Counted from the first letter of the stretch, positions 8,201 through 16,490 are shown. The stretch: 62,496 bases of DNA from CAKUFA01 sp963646285 (GCA_963646285.1 CAVIWF010000010.1:1-62496), one strand, 5' to 3'. The notes: a model not told the origin generated them from the letters alone. Program-made: numbers and translations.

Positions 8201-9255
8201 TAGTCCAGCGCAGGCTCGAAGCAGGCGCAGGTTTTGCCGGTAACGGCGTTCTTCATTTCATCCAAGGTGTAGCCAATGGCAATCTGTGCGGCGCACTTGG
8301 CAATGGGATACCCGGTGGCCTTGCTGGCCAAGGCAGAAGAACGGCTTACCCGGGGATTCACCTCAATGACCGCATACTCGAAGGAATCAGGATTCAGAGC
8401 AAACTGGCAGTTGCAGCCGCCTTCTACGCCGAGGGCGGTGATGATGTCCAGTGCCGCCCGGCGAAGCATCTGATACTCTTTATCTGCCAAGGTCAGGGCA
8501 GGAGCAACCACGATGGAGTCGCCGGTATGCACGCCCACCGGGTCAATGTTTTCCATGGAGCAGACAGCCACCACATTGCCGAGGCTGTCCCGCATGACCT
8601 CGAACTCAATTTCCTTCCAGCCGGAGATGCACTTCTCCACAAGGATCTGGGTAATGGGAGAAAGGCGAAGACCATTTTCTGCCGTTTCCCGCAGCTCCTC
8701 CACATTGTGGCAGATGCCGCCGCCGCTGCCGCCCAAGGTGTAAGCCGGGCGAACAATGACCGGATAGCCGATCTTTTCCGCCACGGTCAGGGCATCCGGC
8801 AGTGTCTCCACGATTTCGCTGGGGATCACCGGCTGATGGATGCTCTGCATGGTTTCCTTAAACAGCAGCCGATCCTCTGCCTTTTCGATGGTTTCGCACT
8901 TGGCACCCAGCAGCTTCACCCCATGCTGCTCCAGGAAACCTTCCTTGGCCAGCTGCATGGAAAGGGTCAGACCGCTTTGACCGCCCAAAGTAGACAGCAG
9001 GCTGTCCGGCTTTTCCTTCAGGATAATGCGGCGCAAGGTTTCCAGCGTCAGGGGTTCGATGTAGATTTTATCCGCAGAAGCATGGTCGGTCATGATGGTG
9101 GCCGGGTTAGGGTTCACCAGCGCCACTTCCAGCCCTGCATCCTTCAGGGCACGGCAGGCCTGAGAGCCGGCATAGTCGAACTCGGCAGCCTGACCGATCA
9201 CAATAGGGCCGGAACCGATAATCATCACGCGATGCAATTCAGGATTCAGCGGCAT
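5230..9255 (-). CDS. carB-dapF: Fused carbamoyl-phosphate synthase large subunit / diaminopimelate epimerase (CarB-DapF)
   Basis: This single 1341-codon frame encodes two enzymes. Residues 1 to about 1062 are a full CarB: two ATP-grasp halves, each opening with a GSGPIxIGQxxEFDYA motif, an internal oligomerisation segment, and a C-terminal MGS-like allosteric domain (ATPGTAKAL). CarB makes carbamoyl phosphate from ammonia, bicarbonate and ATP. Residues about 1063-1341 are a full-length DapF (279 residues) starting at LSFVKMRGTGNDY, with FNADGSE, GNPH and the second catalytic Cys in GETAACGTGACA (about residue 1283). DapF converts LL- to meso-diaminopimelate. The first catalytic Cys is replaced by Ser (residue 1134, codon at 5854-5856). 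M1057 has no ribosome site, so a separate dapF start is unlikely. The start overlaps carA by 10 nt, with a GGAGGAAA site inside carA. Confidence 0.93.
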   Translation of the reverse strand: MPLNPELHRVMIIGSGPIVIGQAAEFDYAGSQACRALKDAGLEVALVNPNPATIMTDHASADKIYIEPLTLETLRRIILKEKPDSLLSTLGGQSGLTLSMQLAKEGFLEQHGVKLLGAKCETIEKAEDRLLFKETMQSIHQPVIPSEIVETLPDALTVAEKIGYPVIVRPAYTLGGSGGGICHNVEELRETAENGLRLSPITQILVEKCISGWKEIEFEVMRDSLGNVVAVCSMENIDPVGVHTGDSIVVAPALTLADKEYQMLRRAALDIITALGVEGGCNCQFALNPDSFEYAVIEVNPRVSRSSALASKATGYPIAKCAAQIAIGYTLDEMKNAVTGKTCACFEPALDYIVAKLPKWPFDKFVYGKRNLGTQMKATGEVMAIGVNVEQALMKAVRGAEIGCDTLHMKSMAEKSTEELLELIAQCTDQRMFAMYEAISRGVTLEKLHEITKIDYFFLNKYLNLYLMEQRLKQGKVDEATYLKAKKMGYPDQAIERLSGEKVPAHRMPVYKMVDTCAAEFAAETPYFYATYDEENEAAEFLAERPKKPCVVVLGSGPIRIGQGIEFDYASVHCVWMLKKAGYDVVMINNNPETVSTDFDTADRLYFEPLTVEDVMGVIATEKPVGVVAAFGGQTAIKLTHALSEAGVRILGTSADAIDAAEDRERFDAAMEKYGIKRPQGCTVMTTEEALQAANTLGYPVLVRPSYVLGGQNMIIAYQDSDIVEYMKIILAQGIENPILIDQYLMGIEAEADAICDGEDVLIPGIMEHVERSGVHSGDSIAVYPAWNLTGTITKRLIDVTRNIALELGTVGLINIQYIVYRNEVYVIEANPRASRTVPYISKVTGVPMVDLAVRAMLGEKLKDMGYGTGLYRQSPYFAVKVPCFSFEKLADVDTHLGPEMKSTGEVLGIGTNLQEAVYKGLVAAGYKMSHSGGVLVSVRDVDKTEAVACARRFAELGFNLFATPGTAKALAAHGLYAATVKHEAMEKMLEMDHVQYVISTSAKGRNPRLDSVRMRRKAVERGIPLFTSLDTANALAQALTSRYSLQNVELVDINDMRVKRKKLSFVKMRGTGNDYLYFDCFEQTVESPESLAVRLSDRRRSVGADGIVLILPSTRADAKMRMFNADGSEGQVSGNAIRCVAKYLYESGRTRKEHMTLELMTGIKSAELFIREDTVFSVLVDMGTPEFAPAKIPVKLDGDRVMMRKVLLAGEDREISCVSMGNPHVVIFVQDVDRIDLKRIGPSIEQDPLFPQRVTVSFAQVLDSSSIKMRTWERGIGETAACGTGACAAAVAAVENGLCTRGVDLDMRLPGGMLVVRYEQNGRVWLTGDAQTDFEGTIEI

Positions 9256-10334
9256 ACTTTATTTCCTCCCATCAGTGCAATGAAGCGATCGAACAAGAAG
9301 CGGGTATCCAAAGGTCCGCCGGCAGCTTCCGGGTGAAACTGGACGGAGAAGGCCGGCATGTCCGTGTAGTCCACACCCTCACAGGTGCCGTCGTTGCCGT
9401 TAACAAAGCGAAGGGAAGCGTTGGCCGGCAGGGTTGCGCTGTCCACGGCATAACCGTGGTTCTGGCTGGTCATGTAGCTAAGGCCTGTTTTTACATCCTT
9501 GGCGGGCTGGTTAGCACCCCGGTGACCATACTTCAGCTTGCTGGTGGTGACACCCTGGCTCAGTGCCAGCAGCTGATGTCCCAGACAGATGCCGAAGGTA
9601 GGAATCCGGTGAGTACACAACGTCCGCAGCTGCTCAATAATGCCCACATTGTCTGCCGGGTCGCCGGGGCCGTTGGAAAGCATGATACCATCCGGCTTCA
9701 GGGAAAGAATTCCCTCACAGGTGGCATCTGCAGGAACAGTGGTCACATGGCAGCCCCGCTTTTCCAATTCCCGGCGAATATTCGCCTTGGCGCCGAAGTC
9801 CCACAGCACCACATGATAGGACCCCTCCACGCCATCCTCCATGGTTTCCTTGCAGCTTACATCCTGCACGGCAGGGTGGAAAGGCAGCTGTTTGAGCTGC
9901 TCCACCATGGCAGGAATATCCGCAGGCTTTTCCGTCAGGATGGCCGCATTCATCACGCCTGCCGAGCGAATCTTTCTCGTCAGGGCACGGGTGTCCACCC
10001 CGGTGAGGCAGGGAATGTCATGAGCCTTCAGGAAATCTTCCAGCTTGCCTTCGCAGCGGAAGTTGCTGGGTGCATCGCAGATTTCCCTGGCAATGTAGCC
10101 GCTGAGCCAGGGCTTGCCGCTTTCAAAGTCCTCAGGAATCACGCCATAATTGCCGATGGTGGGAAAGGTTTGAATCACGATTTCACCCTCGTAGCTGGGG
10201 TCTGTCAAGGTTTCCAGATAGCCCACCATAGCGGTGGTGAACACCAATTCCGCCATGACGTTCTTTTCTGCGCCCCGCATTTCCCCCTCAAACAGCTGAC
10301 CATCCGCCAACAAGAGATACCCTTTTCTGCTCAT
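9246..10334 (-). CDS. carA: Carbamoyl-phosphate synthase small (glutaminase) subunit
   Basis: The protein has 362 residues, the usual length. The N-terminal CPSase small-chain domain (GYLLLADGQLFEG through about residue 135) is followed by a class I glutamine amidotransferase domain with the nucleophile motif FGICLGHQLLAL and the late His/Glu pair in FSVQFHPEA. It supplies ammonia to CarB. The stop codon overlaps the carB-dapF start by 10 nt, which implies translational coupling and matched stoichiometry. A GGAGGAAG site precedes the start. The upstream HAD gene is 15 nt away, so all three are probably one transcript. Confidence 0.95.
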   Translation of the reverse strand: MSRKGYLLLADGQLFEGEMRGAEKNVMAELVFTTAMVGYLETLTDPSYEGEIVIQTFPTIGNYGVIPEDFESGKPWLSGYIAREICDAPSNFRCEGKLEDFLKAHDIPCLTGVDTRALTRKIRSAGVMNAAILTEKPADIPAMVEQLKQLPFHPAVQDVSCKETMEDGVEGSYHVVLWDFGAKANIRRELEKRGCHVTTVPADATCEGILSLKPDGIMLSNGPGDPADNVGIIEQLRTLCTHRIPTFGICLGHQLLALSQGVTTSKLKYGHRGANQPAKDVKTGLSYMTSQNHGYAVDSATLPANASLRFVNGNDGTCEGVDYTDMPAFSVQFHPEAAGGPLDTRFLFDRFIALMGGNKVCR

Positions 10335-10349
10335 ACTCGCTTCCTCCTC

Positions 10350-10994
10350 TTATGCCTGCTTTGCAATTTCCACTGCCTGCATCGGCGTATCGATCACGTA
10401 CACTGCTCCGGCTTCCCGCAGTTCTTTTTCATCCCGGAAGCCCCACTTCACCCCGACGGAACACATGCCTGCATTGGCGGCGCATTCCATGTCCACCGCC
10501 GTATCCCCCAGGTACAGAAAGTCCTTCGGAGCAATGCCAAGGCTTTCTGCAATGGCCAGTGCTCCTGCCGGATCCGGCTTCACGGGCACCCCTTCCATTT
10601 GCCCTCGAACCTGGGCAAAGTCCACATCCGGGAAGTAATGGGCAACCACATGGCAGGTATCCGCATGGGGCTTGTTGGACAGCACGCACAGCTTCAGCCC
10701 CATTTGGGACAGGGCATGCAGCATTTCCGGCACACCCTCATAGGGTTGGGTGGTCACCTGATTGTGGGTTTCGTAATAGGCCTGATAATCCTGCCGCACC
10801 TTTTCCGTCAGTTCCGGATGATCGCCTACCGCCCGCCGGGCCAGGATCTTCGCACCGTTGCCCACCAGATAGCGGTAGGTATCCGTGGGATACTCCGGCA
10901 AGCCGTTCATGCGCAGAGCACGATTCATGGCTGTCGCAATATCCTCCAAGGTATTGGTCAGTGTCCCGTCCAGGTCAAAGAGCACCGCCTTCAT
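10350..10994 (-). CDS. HAD-family hydrolase, phosphoglycolate phosphatase-like
   Basis: The protein has 214 residues. It starts with the HAD motif I DLDGTLTNT (nucleophile and acid/base aspartates), has a helical cap domain (about 15-80), motif II LSNKPH, motif III lysine within VKPDP, and motif IV GDTAVDME. These features place it with Gph/PgpP-type small-molecule phosphatases; the substrate is not evident. It precedes carA by 15 nt behind a GGAGGAAGG ribosome site. A terminator at 11020-11059 separates it from the TrmH gene, so some transcription may start here. Confidence 0.85.
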   Translation of the reverse strand: MKAVLFDLDGTLTNTLEDIATAMNRALRMNGLPEYPTDTYRYLVGNGAKILARRAVGDHPELTEKVRQDYQAYYETHNQVTTQPYEGVPEMLHALSQMGLKLCVLSNKPHADTCHVVAHYFPDVDFAQVRGQMEGVPVKPDPAGALAIAESLGIAPKDFLYLGDTAVDMECAANAGMCSVGVKWGFRDEKELREAGAVYVIDTPMQAVEIAKQA

Positions 10995-11019
10995 GGCCTT
11001 CCTCCTTGTATTTCAGAAA

Positions 11020-11059
11020 GAAGGGAAGGACACCGCCCATTGTGCAGTGCCTTCCCTTC
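11020..11059 (-). terminator. Hairpin terminator between the TrmH gene and the HAD-carA-carB-dapF genes
   Basis: The stem GAAGGGAAGG (11020-11029) pairs with CCTTCCCTTC (11050-11059). It lies just after the TrmH stop on the minus strand. The run of T expected after the stem is weak, so partial read-through into the HAD and car genes is possible. Confidence 0.6.
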
Positions 11060-11062
11060 CAA

Positions 11063-11791
11063 CTATTTGCTTTGTGTAAACTCATAAATACCAATAGCGG
11101 CAGCAATGGAAAGATTCAGCGAATCAATCTTTTCATTGCTGGGAATACGAACAGGCTGGCCTACCCCGGCGAAGGATGCCGGAAGACCACTGCCTTCATT
11201 GCCAAAGATCAACGTCCACTTTTCCGGCACGCCCCCTGCCAACACCTCCGGCAGGCTTCGGGAACCATCCAGCATGAAAGGATACATCATCCGCTGACCG
11301 GCCTCCTGAGCGTACGCCTCAAAGTCATCATACACGTGGATCCGCAGGGAGAAAATGCTGCCCATGCTGGCACGCACCACGTGGGGGTCGAATACATCCA
11401 CGCAAGGACGAACCAGTGCCACATCCTCCACGCCAAAGCCCAAGGCTGTGCGGAGAATGGTGCCCACATTGCCCCGATCCGAAGGCTGATGCAGCAGTAC
11501 ATGAGGCTTATCCTGTGCCAAGGTATCGGAAAATTTATGGAACACCGCCGCTGCGAAACAATTATCCTTCCCGGAAATACGGCTCAGTGCCTTATCGGCT
11601 TCTTCCACGCGAATATGAAGCTGATCTGCCAAAGCCATCAGCTTCTGGGCCCCCTCCGTATCCGCTGCCTTGCTGTGCAGCAGCACACGGCTGGCACACT
11701 GGGGACGATGCAGAAGGCACTCCATGGACGGGAAAAAGCCCGGCGCATAGCCGTAATCCAAGTCAGCACGATAGGTCATAAGCGACGGCAT
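11063..11791 (-). CDS. TrmH/SpoU-family RNA 2'-O-methyltransferase
   Basis: The protein has 242 residues. The C-terminal half has the SPOUT knot signatures: DRGNVGTILRTALGFG (motif 1, binding the RNA ribose), IFGNEGSGLP (motif 2) and IPSNEKIDSLNLSIAAAI (motif 3). The N-terminal segment of about 85 residues is a likely substrate-binding extension. The enzyme transfers a methyl group to a ribose 2'-OH of rRNA or tRNA; the target base cannot be inferred. It follows ftsY by 14 nt behind an AAGGAGGAAGGG site, so it is cotranscribed with ftsY. Confidence 0.88.
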   Translation of the reverse strand: MPSLMTYRADLDYGYAPGFFPSMECLLHRPQCASRVLLHSKAADTEGAQKLMALADQLHIRVEEADKALSRISGKDNCFAAAVFHKFSDTLAQDKPHVLLHQPSDRGNVGTILRTALGFGVEDVALVRPCVDVFDPHVVRASMGSIFSLRIHVYDDFEAYAQEAGQRMMYPFMLDGSRSLPEVLAGGVPEKWTLIFGNEGSGLPASFAGVGQPVRIPSNEKIDSLNLSIAAAIGIYEFTQSK

Positions 11792-11805
11792 ACCCTTCCT
11801 CCTTG

Positions 11806-12720
11806 TCAGAACAATGCTTCTACGAAATCCTTGGCAGAGAAGGGCTGAAGATCATCAATCCCTTCACCTACGCCAATGTACCACACCGGCACTTCCAGCT
11901 CCTGCCGAATGGCAAGGGCAATGCCGCCCTTGGCCGTGCCGTCCAGCTTGGTCAGGATAATGCCGCCGATTTCGGCAAACTCCTTGAAGGCCTTGGCCTG
12001 TGCCAAACCGTTTTGCCCGGTGGTGGCATCCAGCACCAGAATGCAGCGGACATCCGCTTCCGGATACTCCCGGTCAATGACCCGGCGCATCTTGTTCAGC
12101 TCGTCCATCAGGTTTTTCTTATTGTGCAGCCGTCCTGCCGTGTCCACAATCAGCAGGTCAGCCTGTTGTGCCTTGGCGGCTTTCACGCCATCAAACACCA
12201 CGGCGGCAGGGTCTGCGCCTTCCTCATGCTTGATAATGGGCACACGGGCACGCTCTGCCCACACGCTCAGCTGTTCTGCTGCAGCGGCACGGAAGGTATC
12301 GCCTGCGCACAGCATCACCCGCCGGCCGATGGACTGGAAGCGAAGTGCCAGCTTGCCGATGGTGGTGGTTTTGCCCACGCCGTTCACACCGACCACCAGC
12401 ATGACCATGGGCCACTTCAGTGGCGGACGGGGAATGTCCATCTGCTCCACCATGATTTGCTTCAGGGCTGCACGAGCCTCGCCGGCATCCTTCAAGTTCT
12501 CCCGCTTGACCCTGTCACGGAGTTCATCCAGGATAGCCGTGGTGGCTTTAACCCCGCAGTCAGCCAAGAGGAGGATGTCTTCCAGCTCTTCATAAAAGTC
12601 TTCATCTATTTTACGATTTTCTTTAACAAGATCATCAACTTTATCGGTAAGGTTGCCACGGGTTCTGCTCAGGCCTTCCTTCAGCCGGGCGAAGAGCCCC
12701 TTTTTCTTGTGTTCGCTCAT
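11806..12720 (-). CDS. ftsY: Signal recognition particle receptor FtsY
   Basis: The protein has 304 residues. A short N-terminal basic segment leads into the four-helix N domain (about 20-95) and the GTPase G domain with GVNGVGKTTTIGKLA (P-loop), DTFRAAAAEQL, VDTAGRLHNKK and TKLDGTAKGG. FtsY receives SRP-ribosome complexes at the membrane. There is no long acidic A domain, as is usual in Bacillota. The ATG at 12720 is chosen because an AGGAGGT site sits 6 nt before it; an in-frame TTG two codons upstream overlaps poorly with that site. Confidence 0.95.
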   Translation of the reverse strand: MSEHKKKGLFARLKEGLSRTRGNLTDKVDDLVKENRKIDEDFYEELEDILLLADCGVKATTAILDELRDRVKRENLKDAGEARAALKQIMVEQMDIPRPPLKWPMVMLVVGVNGVGKTTTIGKLALRFQSIGRRVMLCAGDTFRAAAAEQLSVWAERARVPIIKHEEGADPAAVVFDGVKAAKAQQADLLIVDTAGRLHNKKNLMDELNKMRRVIDREYPEADVRCILVLDATTGQNGLAQAKAFKEFAEIGGIILTKLDGTAKGGIALAIRQELEVPVWYIGVGEGIDDLQPFSAKDFVEALF

Positions 12721-12743
12721 CACCAAACCTCCTTATCCTTTAC

Positions 12744-12772
12744 ACTATATCATATTTCTTCGTTTCAGGCAA
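12744..12772 (-). promoter_or_regulatory. Promoter for ftsY-trmH
   Basis: On the minus strand TTGCCT (12772-12767), a 17-nt spacer and TATAGT (12749-12744) precede the ftsY ribosome site by about 10 nt. Confidence 0.55.
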
Positions 12773-12835
12773 CCGGAGATTTCATCGTCTTTTTACAAAC
12801 GTTTGCATCATCCAGCCTCATAGCAGAGCGAAAGC

Positions 12836-13516
12836 TCAGGCCAGCAAAAGCGCCTGAGCTTCCTTTAGATTGTGCACGGTGTAGGTGGGCAAGGGACTTT
12901 CTGCACCCTTTGCAGCAAGCCAAATGCTGTCAATGCCTGCATTCCTTGCAGCGGCAATGTCGGCAGTCAGACTATCTCCCAGCAGCACAGCCTGAGCAGG
13001 GTCGGTACAGTGGAGTGCATCCAATGCGGCGTACACCATACCGGGATCCGGTTTGGTGTGCCCCACTTCTTCCGAAATGATAACAGCATCCAGCAAAGGG
13101 GTGAAGGGGCACCGAGCCAAGCGATTCCGTTGAATGGCACTGATCCCGTTGCTGACCAGGGCGATTTTCATCTTTCCGGTCACTGCCTGCATCAGTGCCA
13201 TGGCACCGGGCAACAGTTCTGCATGGGTGCCGAGACGCTCTTCATAGCATTGACTAAGCTCCTCCGCCATGGCCGTATCCCGGTGCAGGTATGCCAGCAG
13301 CTGCTGAAAGCGAGCCACCCGCAAGGTTTCCCGATCCGTTTTCCCCTGTTCCAGTGCAAGCCACTGGGCATGATTCATTTCTGCATAAGCGGCTGCCGTT
13401 GCATCATCCTCCGGCAGGTGAAACTGATGCATGGCTTCCTTCAGGGCAGCATGTTCGGCAGCGCCAAAGTCCATCAGTGTGCCGTCATTATCCACCAGAA
13501 GATAATGATATTTCAT
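12836..13516 (-). CDS. HAD-family 5'-nucleotidase, YjjG-like
   Basis: The protein has 226 residues and starts YHYLLVDNDGTLMDF; the DxDGT motif is the HAD nucleophile site. Motif II is VSNGIS, motif III sits in GHTKPDPGM, and motif IV is LLGDSLTADI. The helical cap and overall length match the YjjG subfamily of non-canonical pyrimidine nucleotidases, which clear modified nucleotides. Such activity here is inferred from the family. The gene begins 1 nt after the stop of the metallo-beta-lactamase-fold gene and closes the aconitase operon. Confidence 0.85.
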   Translation of the reverse strand: MKYHYLLVDNDGTLMDFGAAEHAALKEAMHQFHLPEDDATAAAYAEMNHAQWLALEQGKTDRETLRVARFQQLLAYLHRDTAMAEELSQCYEERLGTHAELLPGAMALMQAVTGKMKIALVSNGISAIQRNRLARCPFTPLLDAVIISEEVGHTKPDPGMVYAALDALHCTDPAQAVLLGDSLTADIAAARNAGIDSIWLAAKGAESPLPTYTVHNLKEAQALLLA

Positions 13517-13517
13517 G

Positions 13518-14393
13518 TCATTCCTCCTGCAAGCCCAAATCGTCTACCACCCAAATGTGGCCATCCGTACGCAGGCGCAGGGTATGCCGATAGGTGCTGA
13601 GGGTAGGTACATTTTTCTTGTCCATATAGTCAAAGGCATCCTCGGCACGGAACTGTGCCGCCGTGATGATGGTCAGCTCCGGGTCAATGGCATTGAAGAA
13701 ATCTTCCCTCAGCTTTGCGTGACCATGGTGGGGATACTTCATAATATCCGCATGGAGGCCGCAGGCAGGCGGGTCTTCTGCCAGCATGGATTGGGCACGG
13801 TTCTCCACATCTCCGAAGCTGATGAAGGAGCAATCGCCGTACACAAGCTTCAGCACGCCGGAGCGATCATTCCCTGTCAGGTCAGGACGCTGACGCTGAA
13901 TCACCGTCAAGGTTGCATCCCCCAAGGTCAGCACGTCCCCATCCTGCACCTGCTCCACCGGCACGCCCAGGCTTTCCATAACACGGACAGTGCGGCGAAT
14001 CACGTAGTTTTCATCCAGCGGAGAGGAAACCAGCAGCTTGCCGATGGTGGCAGTGCCGTCCAAGTACTCAAAGCCAGTCAAGTGATCATCATGAGGGTGA
14101 GAATTGAAGGCGATATCCACATGGGTGATACCCAGCCGACGAAGGGTGGGCACTACCGACGACCGGCTTTGGTCATCGGTAGCGCAGTCGATCATCATAA
14201 CCTGATCGCCCATGCGGAGGATGCAGGCATCCGCCCCCTGGAGGGGAGGATACACGATTTCCAGAATCTCTGCACCTTCCTCAAAGAACCAGTCAGCATC
14301 CGGGTTTTCCATCAGGTTGACCACCTTGCCCTCGCCCAAGGCAAGCACAGGCAGCAGACACAATAGCATCAGCAGGCATAGCAGTCGCTTCAT
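13518..14393 (-). CDS. Secreted metallo-beta-lactamase-fold hydrolase (ComEC-like MBL domain)
   Basis: The protein has 291 residues. A signal peptide (LLCLLMLLCLLPVLALG, cleavage likely near residue 20) precedes an MBL domain with the zinc motif SHPHDDHLTG (HxHxDH), an upstream MIDCATDD strand and later PHHGH. The order and spacing resemble the extracytoplasmic MBL domain of ComEC/Rec2, which degrades one DNA strand during uptake, here without the membrane channel. An exported nuclease or phosphodiesterase is the simplest guess. It overlaps the aconitase stop by 4 nt (ATGA) and is therefore translationally coupled to it. Confidence 0.82.
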   Translation of the reverse strand: MKRLLCLLMLLCLLPVLALGEGKVVNLMENPDADWFFEEGAEILEIVYPPLQGADACILRMGDQVMMIDCATDDQSRSSVVPTLRRLGITHVDIAFNSHPHDDHLTGFEYLDGTATIGKLLVSSPLDENYVIRRTVRVMESLGVPVEQVQDGDVLTLGDATLTVIQRQRPDLTGNDRSGVLKLVYGDCSFISFGDVENRAQSMLAEDPPACGLHADIMKYPHHGHAKLREDFFNAIDPELTIITAAQFRAEDAFDYMDKKNVPTLSTYRHTLRLRTDGHIWVVDDLGLQEE

Positions 14394-16321
14394 GCATTTT
14401 GCTCCTTCACCGTATTCAGCAGACCGCCTGCCAGCAGCATGCCCCGCTGGCGTTCCGTGATTTTCAGCCGGGTCACGAAGGTTTTGCCCGTGGTATCGTT
14501 ATGCACAAGGATCTCTTCCTTGCCGGAAGCTACCTGAGCACGAATATCCTGCAGGGTCAGCACATCCATTTGGGTGATGGCATCGTAGTCCTTTTCTTCT
14601 GCAAATTCCAGCGGGAGGATACCGTTGTTGATCAGGTTATCCCGGTGAATGCGGGCAAAAGACTTGGCCACAATGGCACGAATGCCCAGATAGAGGGGCA
14701 CCAGTGCCGCATGCTCCCGGCTGGAACCCTGACCATAGTTGGCACCTGCCACCAGCACGCCGCCCTTTTCTTCCTTTGCCCGTGCCGGGAAGGTTTCATC
14801 CACGGGGGTCAGGCAGTAGTCGCTCAGATGGGGAATATTGCTGCGGTAGGGCAGCAGCTTGGCGTTGGAGGGCATGATATGGTCGGTGGTAATGTTGTCC
14901 TCCATCTTCAGCAGCACCTTGCCGGAAATGGCGTCCTCCAAGGCATGGCCAATGGGGAAGGGCTGAATGTTGGGACCACGCACCACCTGCACCGTGTCTT
15001 CCTCTCCGGCAGCGACAGGCGGCAGCACCAGATTATCATTGATGTCAAAATGCTCCGGTGCAGGAATGGTCAGGTCCACATCCAGACAGCGAGGATCAGT
15101 CAGCACGCCGGTCAAGGCAGACACAGCAGCCGTTTCGCAGCTGGTCAGATAAATGCCGGCAGAAGCCGTTCCGCTGCGGGCGTAGAAGTTCCGGTTGTTG
15201 GTGCGAATGGACACAGCGCCGGTTCTGGGGCTTTGTCCCATGCCGATGCAGGGACCGCAGGCCGTTTCCAGAATGCGGGCACCGGCAGCGATCATATCCG
15301 CCAAGGCACCGTTTCTTGCCAGCATGGTCAGCACCTGACGGCTGCCGGGGCCAATCACCAGACTGACTTCCGGGTGGACAGTCTTCCCCTTCAGGATGCG
15401 AGCCACACGCATCATATCCTGATAGCTGGAATTGGTGCAGGAACCGATGAATACCTGATCCACCTTAATGGGACCCACATGCTCCACCGTATCCACCCGG
15501 TCAGGCATATGGGGGCAGGCCACCAGAGGCTGCAGGGTATTCAGGTCAATTTCCAGTGTTTCGTCATAAGCGGCGTCCTCGTCCGGGGCAAGGGGGGTAA
15601 AATCCTGCTCCCGTCCCTGAGCACGGAGGAACTGCCGGGTTACTTCATCACTGGGAAAAACCGAGGTGGTTGCACCCAGCTCTGCACCCATGTTGGCAAT
15701 GGTGGCACGCTCCGGCACTGTCAGGGTTGCCACACCGTCGCCGGTGTATTCCATTACCTTGCCTACGCCGCCCTTTACGGACAGGCGGCGCAGCACTTCC
15801 AGAATAATGTCCTTGGCAGCTACGCAGGGCTGCAGCTTCCCCGTCAGGTGCACATTCACCACCTTGGGGCAGGTCATATAATAGGCACCGCCGCCCATGG
15901 CCACAGCCACGTCCAAGCCGCCTGCGCCGATGGCAATCATGCCGATGCCGCCGCCAGTGGGGGTGTGGCTGTCCGATCCCAACAGGGTCATGCCGGGCAC
16001 GCCGAACCGTTCCAGATTCACCTGATGGCAAATGCCGTTGCCCGGCTTGGAGCACCAGATGCCGTGCTTGCGGGTCACGGTCTGGATGTACATGTGGTCG
16101 TCAGCGTTTTCAAAGCCGGTCTGCAGGGTATTGTGATCGATATAAGCCACAGACTTCTTCGTGCGTACGCGTTCCACGCCCAGGGCTTCAAACTGCAGAT
16201 AGGCCATGGTGCCGGTAGAATCCTGAGTCAGCGTCTGATCAATGCGGATGGAAATTTCCTCCCCCGGCACCAGTCGGCCGGTGACCAAATGCGCAGACAG
16301 GATCTTCTGTGTTAAATTCAT
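14390..16321 (-). CDS. Aconitate hydratase (Aquifex-type, single chain)
   Basis: The protein has 643 residues. It matches the compact aconitase class: NLTQKILSAHLV N-terminus, DQTLTQDSTG, GSDSHTPTGGG, and the iron-sulfur cysteines in GSCTNSS and GPCIGMG, with the swivel domain at about residues 480-640 (GSSREHAAL). It interconverts citrate and isocitrate on a 4Fe-4S cluster. No citrate synthase or isocitrate dehydrogenase is in the window. The ATG at 16321 is chosen over the one five codons earlier because GGAGGACAG precedes it. A near-consensus promoter lies at 16387-16415. Confidence 0.9.
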   Translation of the reverse strand: MNLTQKILSAHLVTGRLVPGEEISIRIDQTLTQDSTGTMAYLQFEALGVERVRTKKSVAYIDHNTLQTGFENADDHMYIQTVTRKHGIWCSKPGNGICHQVNLERFGVPGMTLLGSDSHTPTGGGIGMIAIGAGGLDVAVAMGGGAYYMTCPKVVNVHLTGKLQPCVAAKDIILEVLRRLSVKGGVGKVMEYTGDGVATLTVPERATIANMGAELGATTSVFPSDEVTRQFLRAQGREQDFTPLAPDEDAAYDETLEIDLNTLQPLVACPHMPDRVDTVEHVGPIKVDQVFIGSCTNSSYQDMMRVARILKGKTVHPEVSLVIGPGSRQVLTMLARNGALADMIAAGARILETACGPCIGMGQSPRTGAVSIRTNNRNFYARSGTASAGIYLTSCETAAVSALTGVLTDPRCLDVDLTIPAPEHFDINDNLVLPPVAAGEEDTVQVVRGPNIQPFPIGHALEDAISGKVLLKMEDNITTDHIMPSNAKLLPYRSNIPHLSDYCLTPVDETFPARAKEEKGGVLVAGANYGQGSSREHAALVPLYLGIRAIVAKSFARIHRDNLINNGILPLEFAEEKDYDAITQMDVLTLQDIRAQVASGKEEILVHNDTTGKTFVTRLKITERQRGMLLAGGLLNTVKEQNA

Positions 16322-16386
16322 GGATCTGTCCTCCAAAAAAATCTTCTTTGTGCGGACATCATCGTCCGTTCCGTTTTTCCTTCACC

Positions 16387-16415
16387 ATCATAGCGGGTCA
16401 ACATGGTGCTGTCAA
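16387..16415 (-). promoter_or_regulatory. Promoter for the aconitase operon
   Basis: On the minus strand a perfect TTGACA (16415-16410), a 17-nt spacer and TATGAT (16392-16387) lie about 65 nt before the aconitase start. Confidence 0.8.
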
Positions 16416-16442
16416 TCAGTGAACACGAAAAGAACAGAAGCC

Positions 16443-16471
16443 TTGTCCATTTTCCAACCTTCCGCTATAAT
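16443..16471 (+). promoter_or_regulatory. Promoter for the UPF0489 gene
   Basis: TTGTCC (16443-16448), 17 nt, and a perfect TATAAT (16466-16471) precede the UPF0489 start codon by 19 nt. The very short leader still contains the GGCGGAGGTG ribosome site. It faces away from the aconitase promoter. Confidence 0.75.
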
Positions 16472-16490
16472 AACCGGCGGAGGTGCGCCC

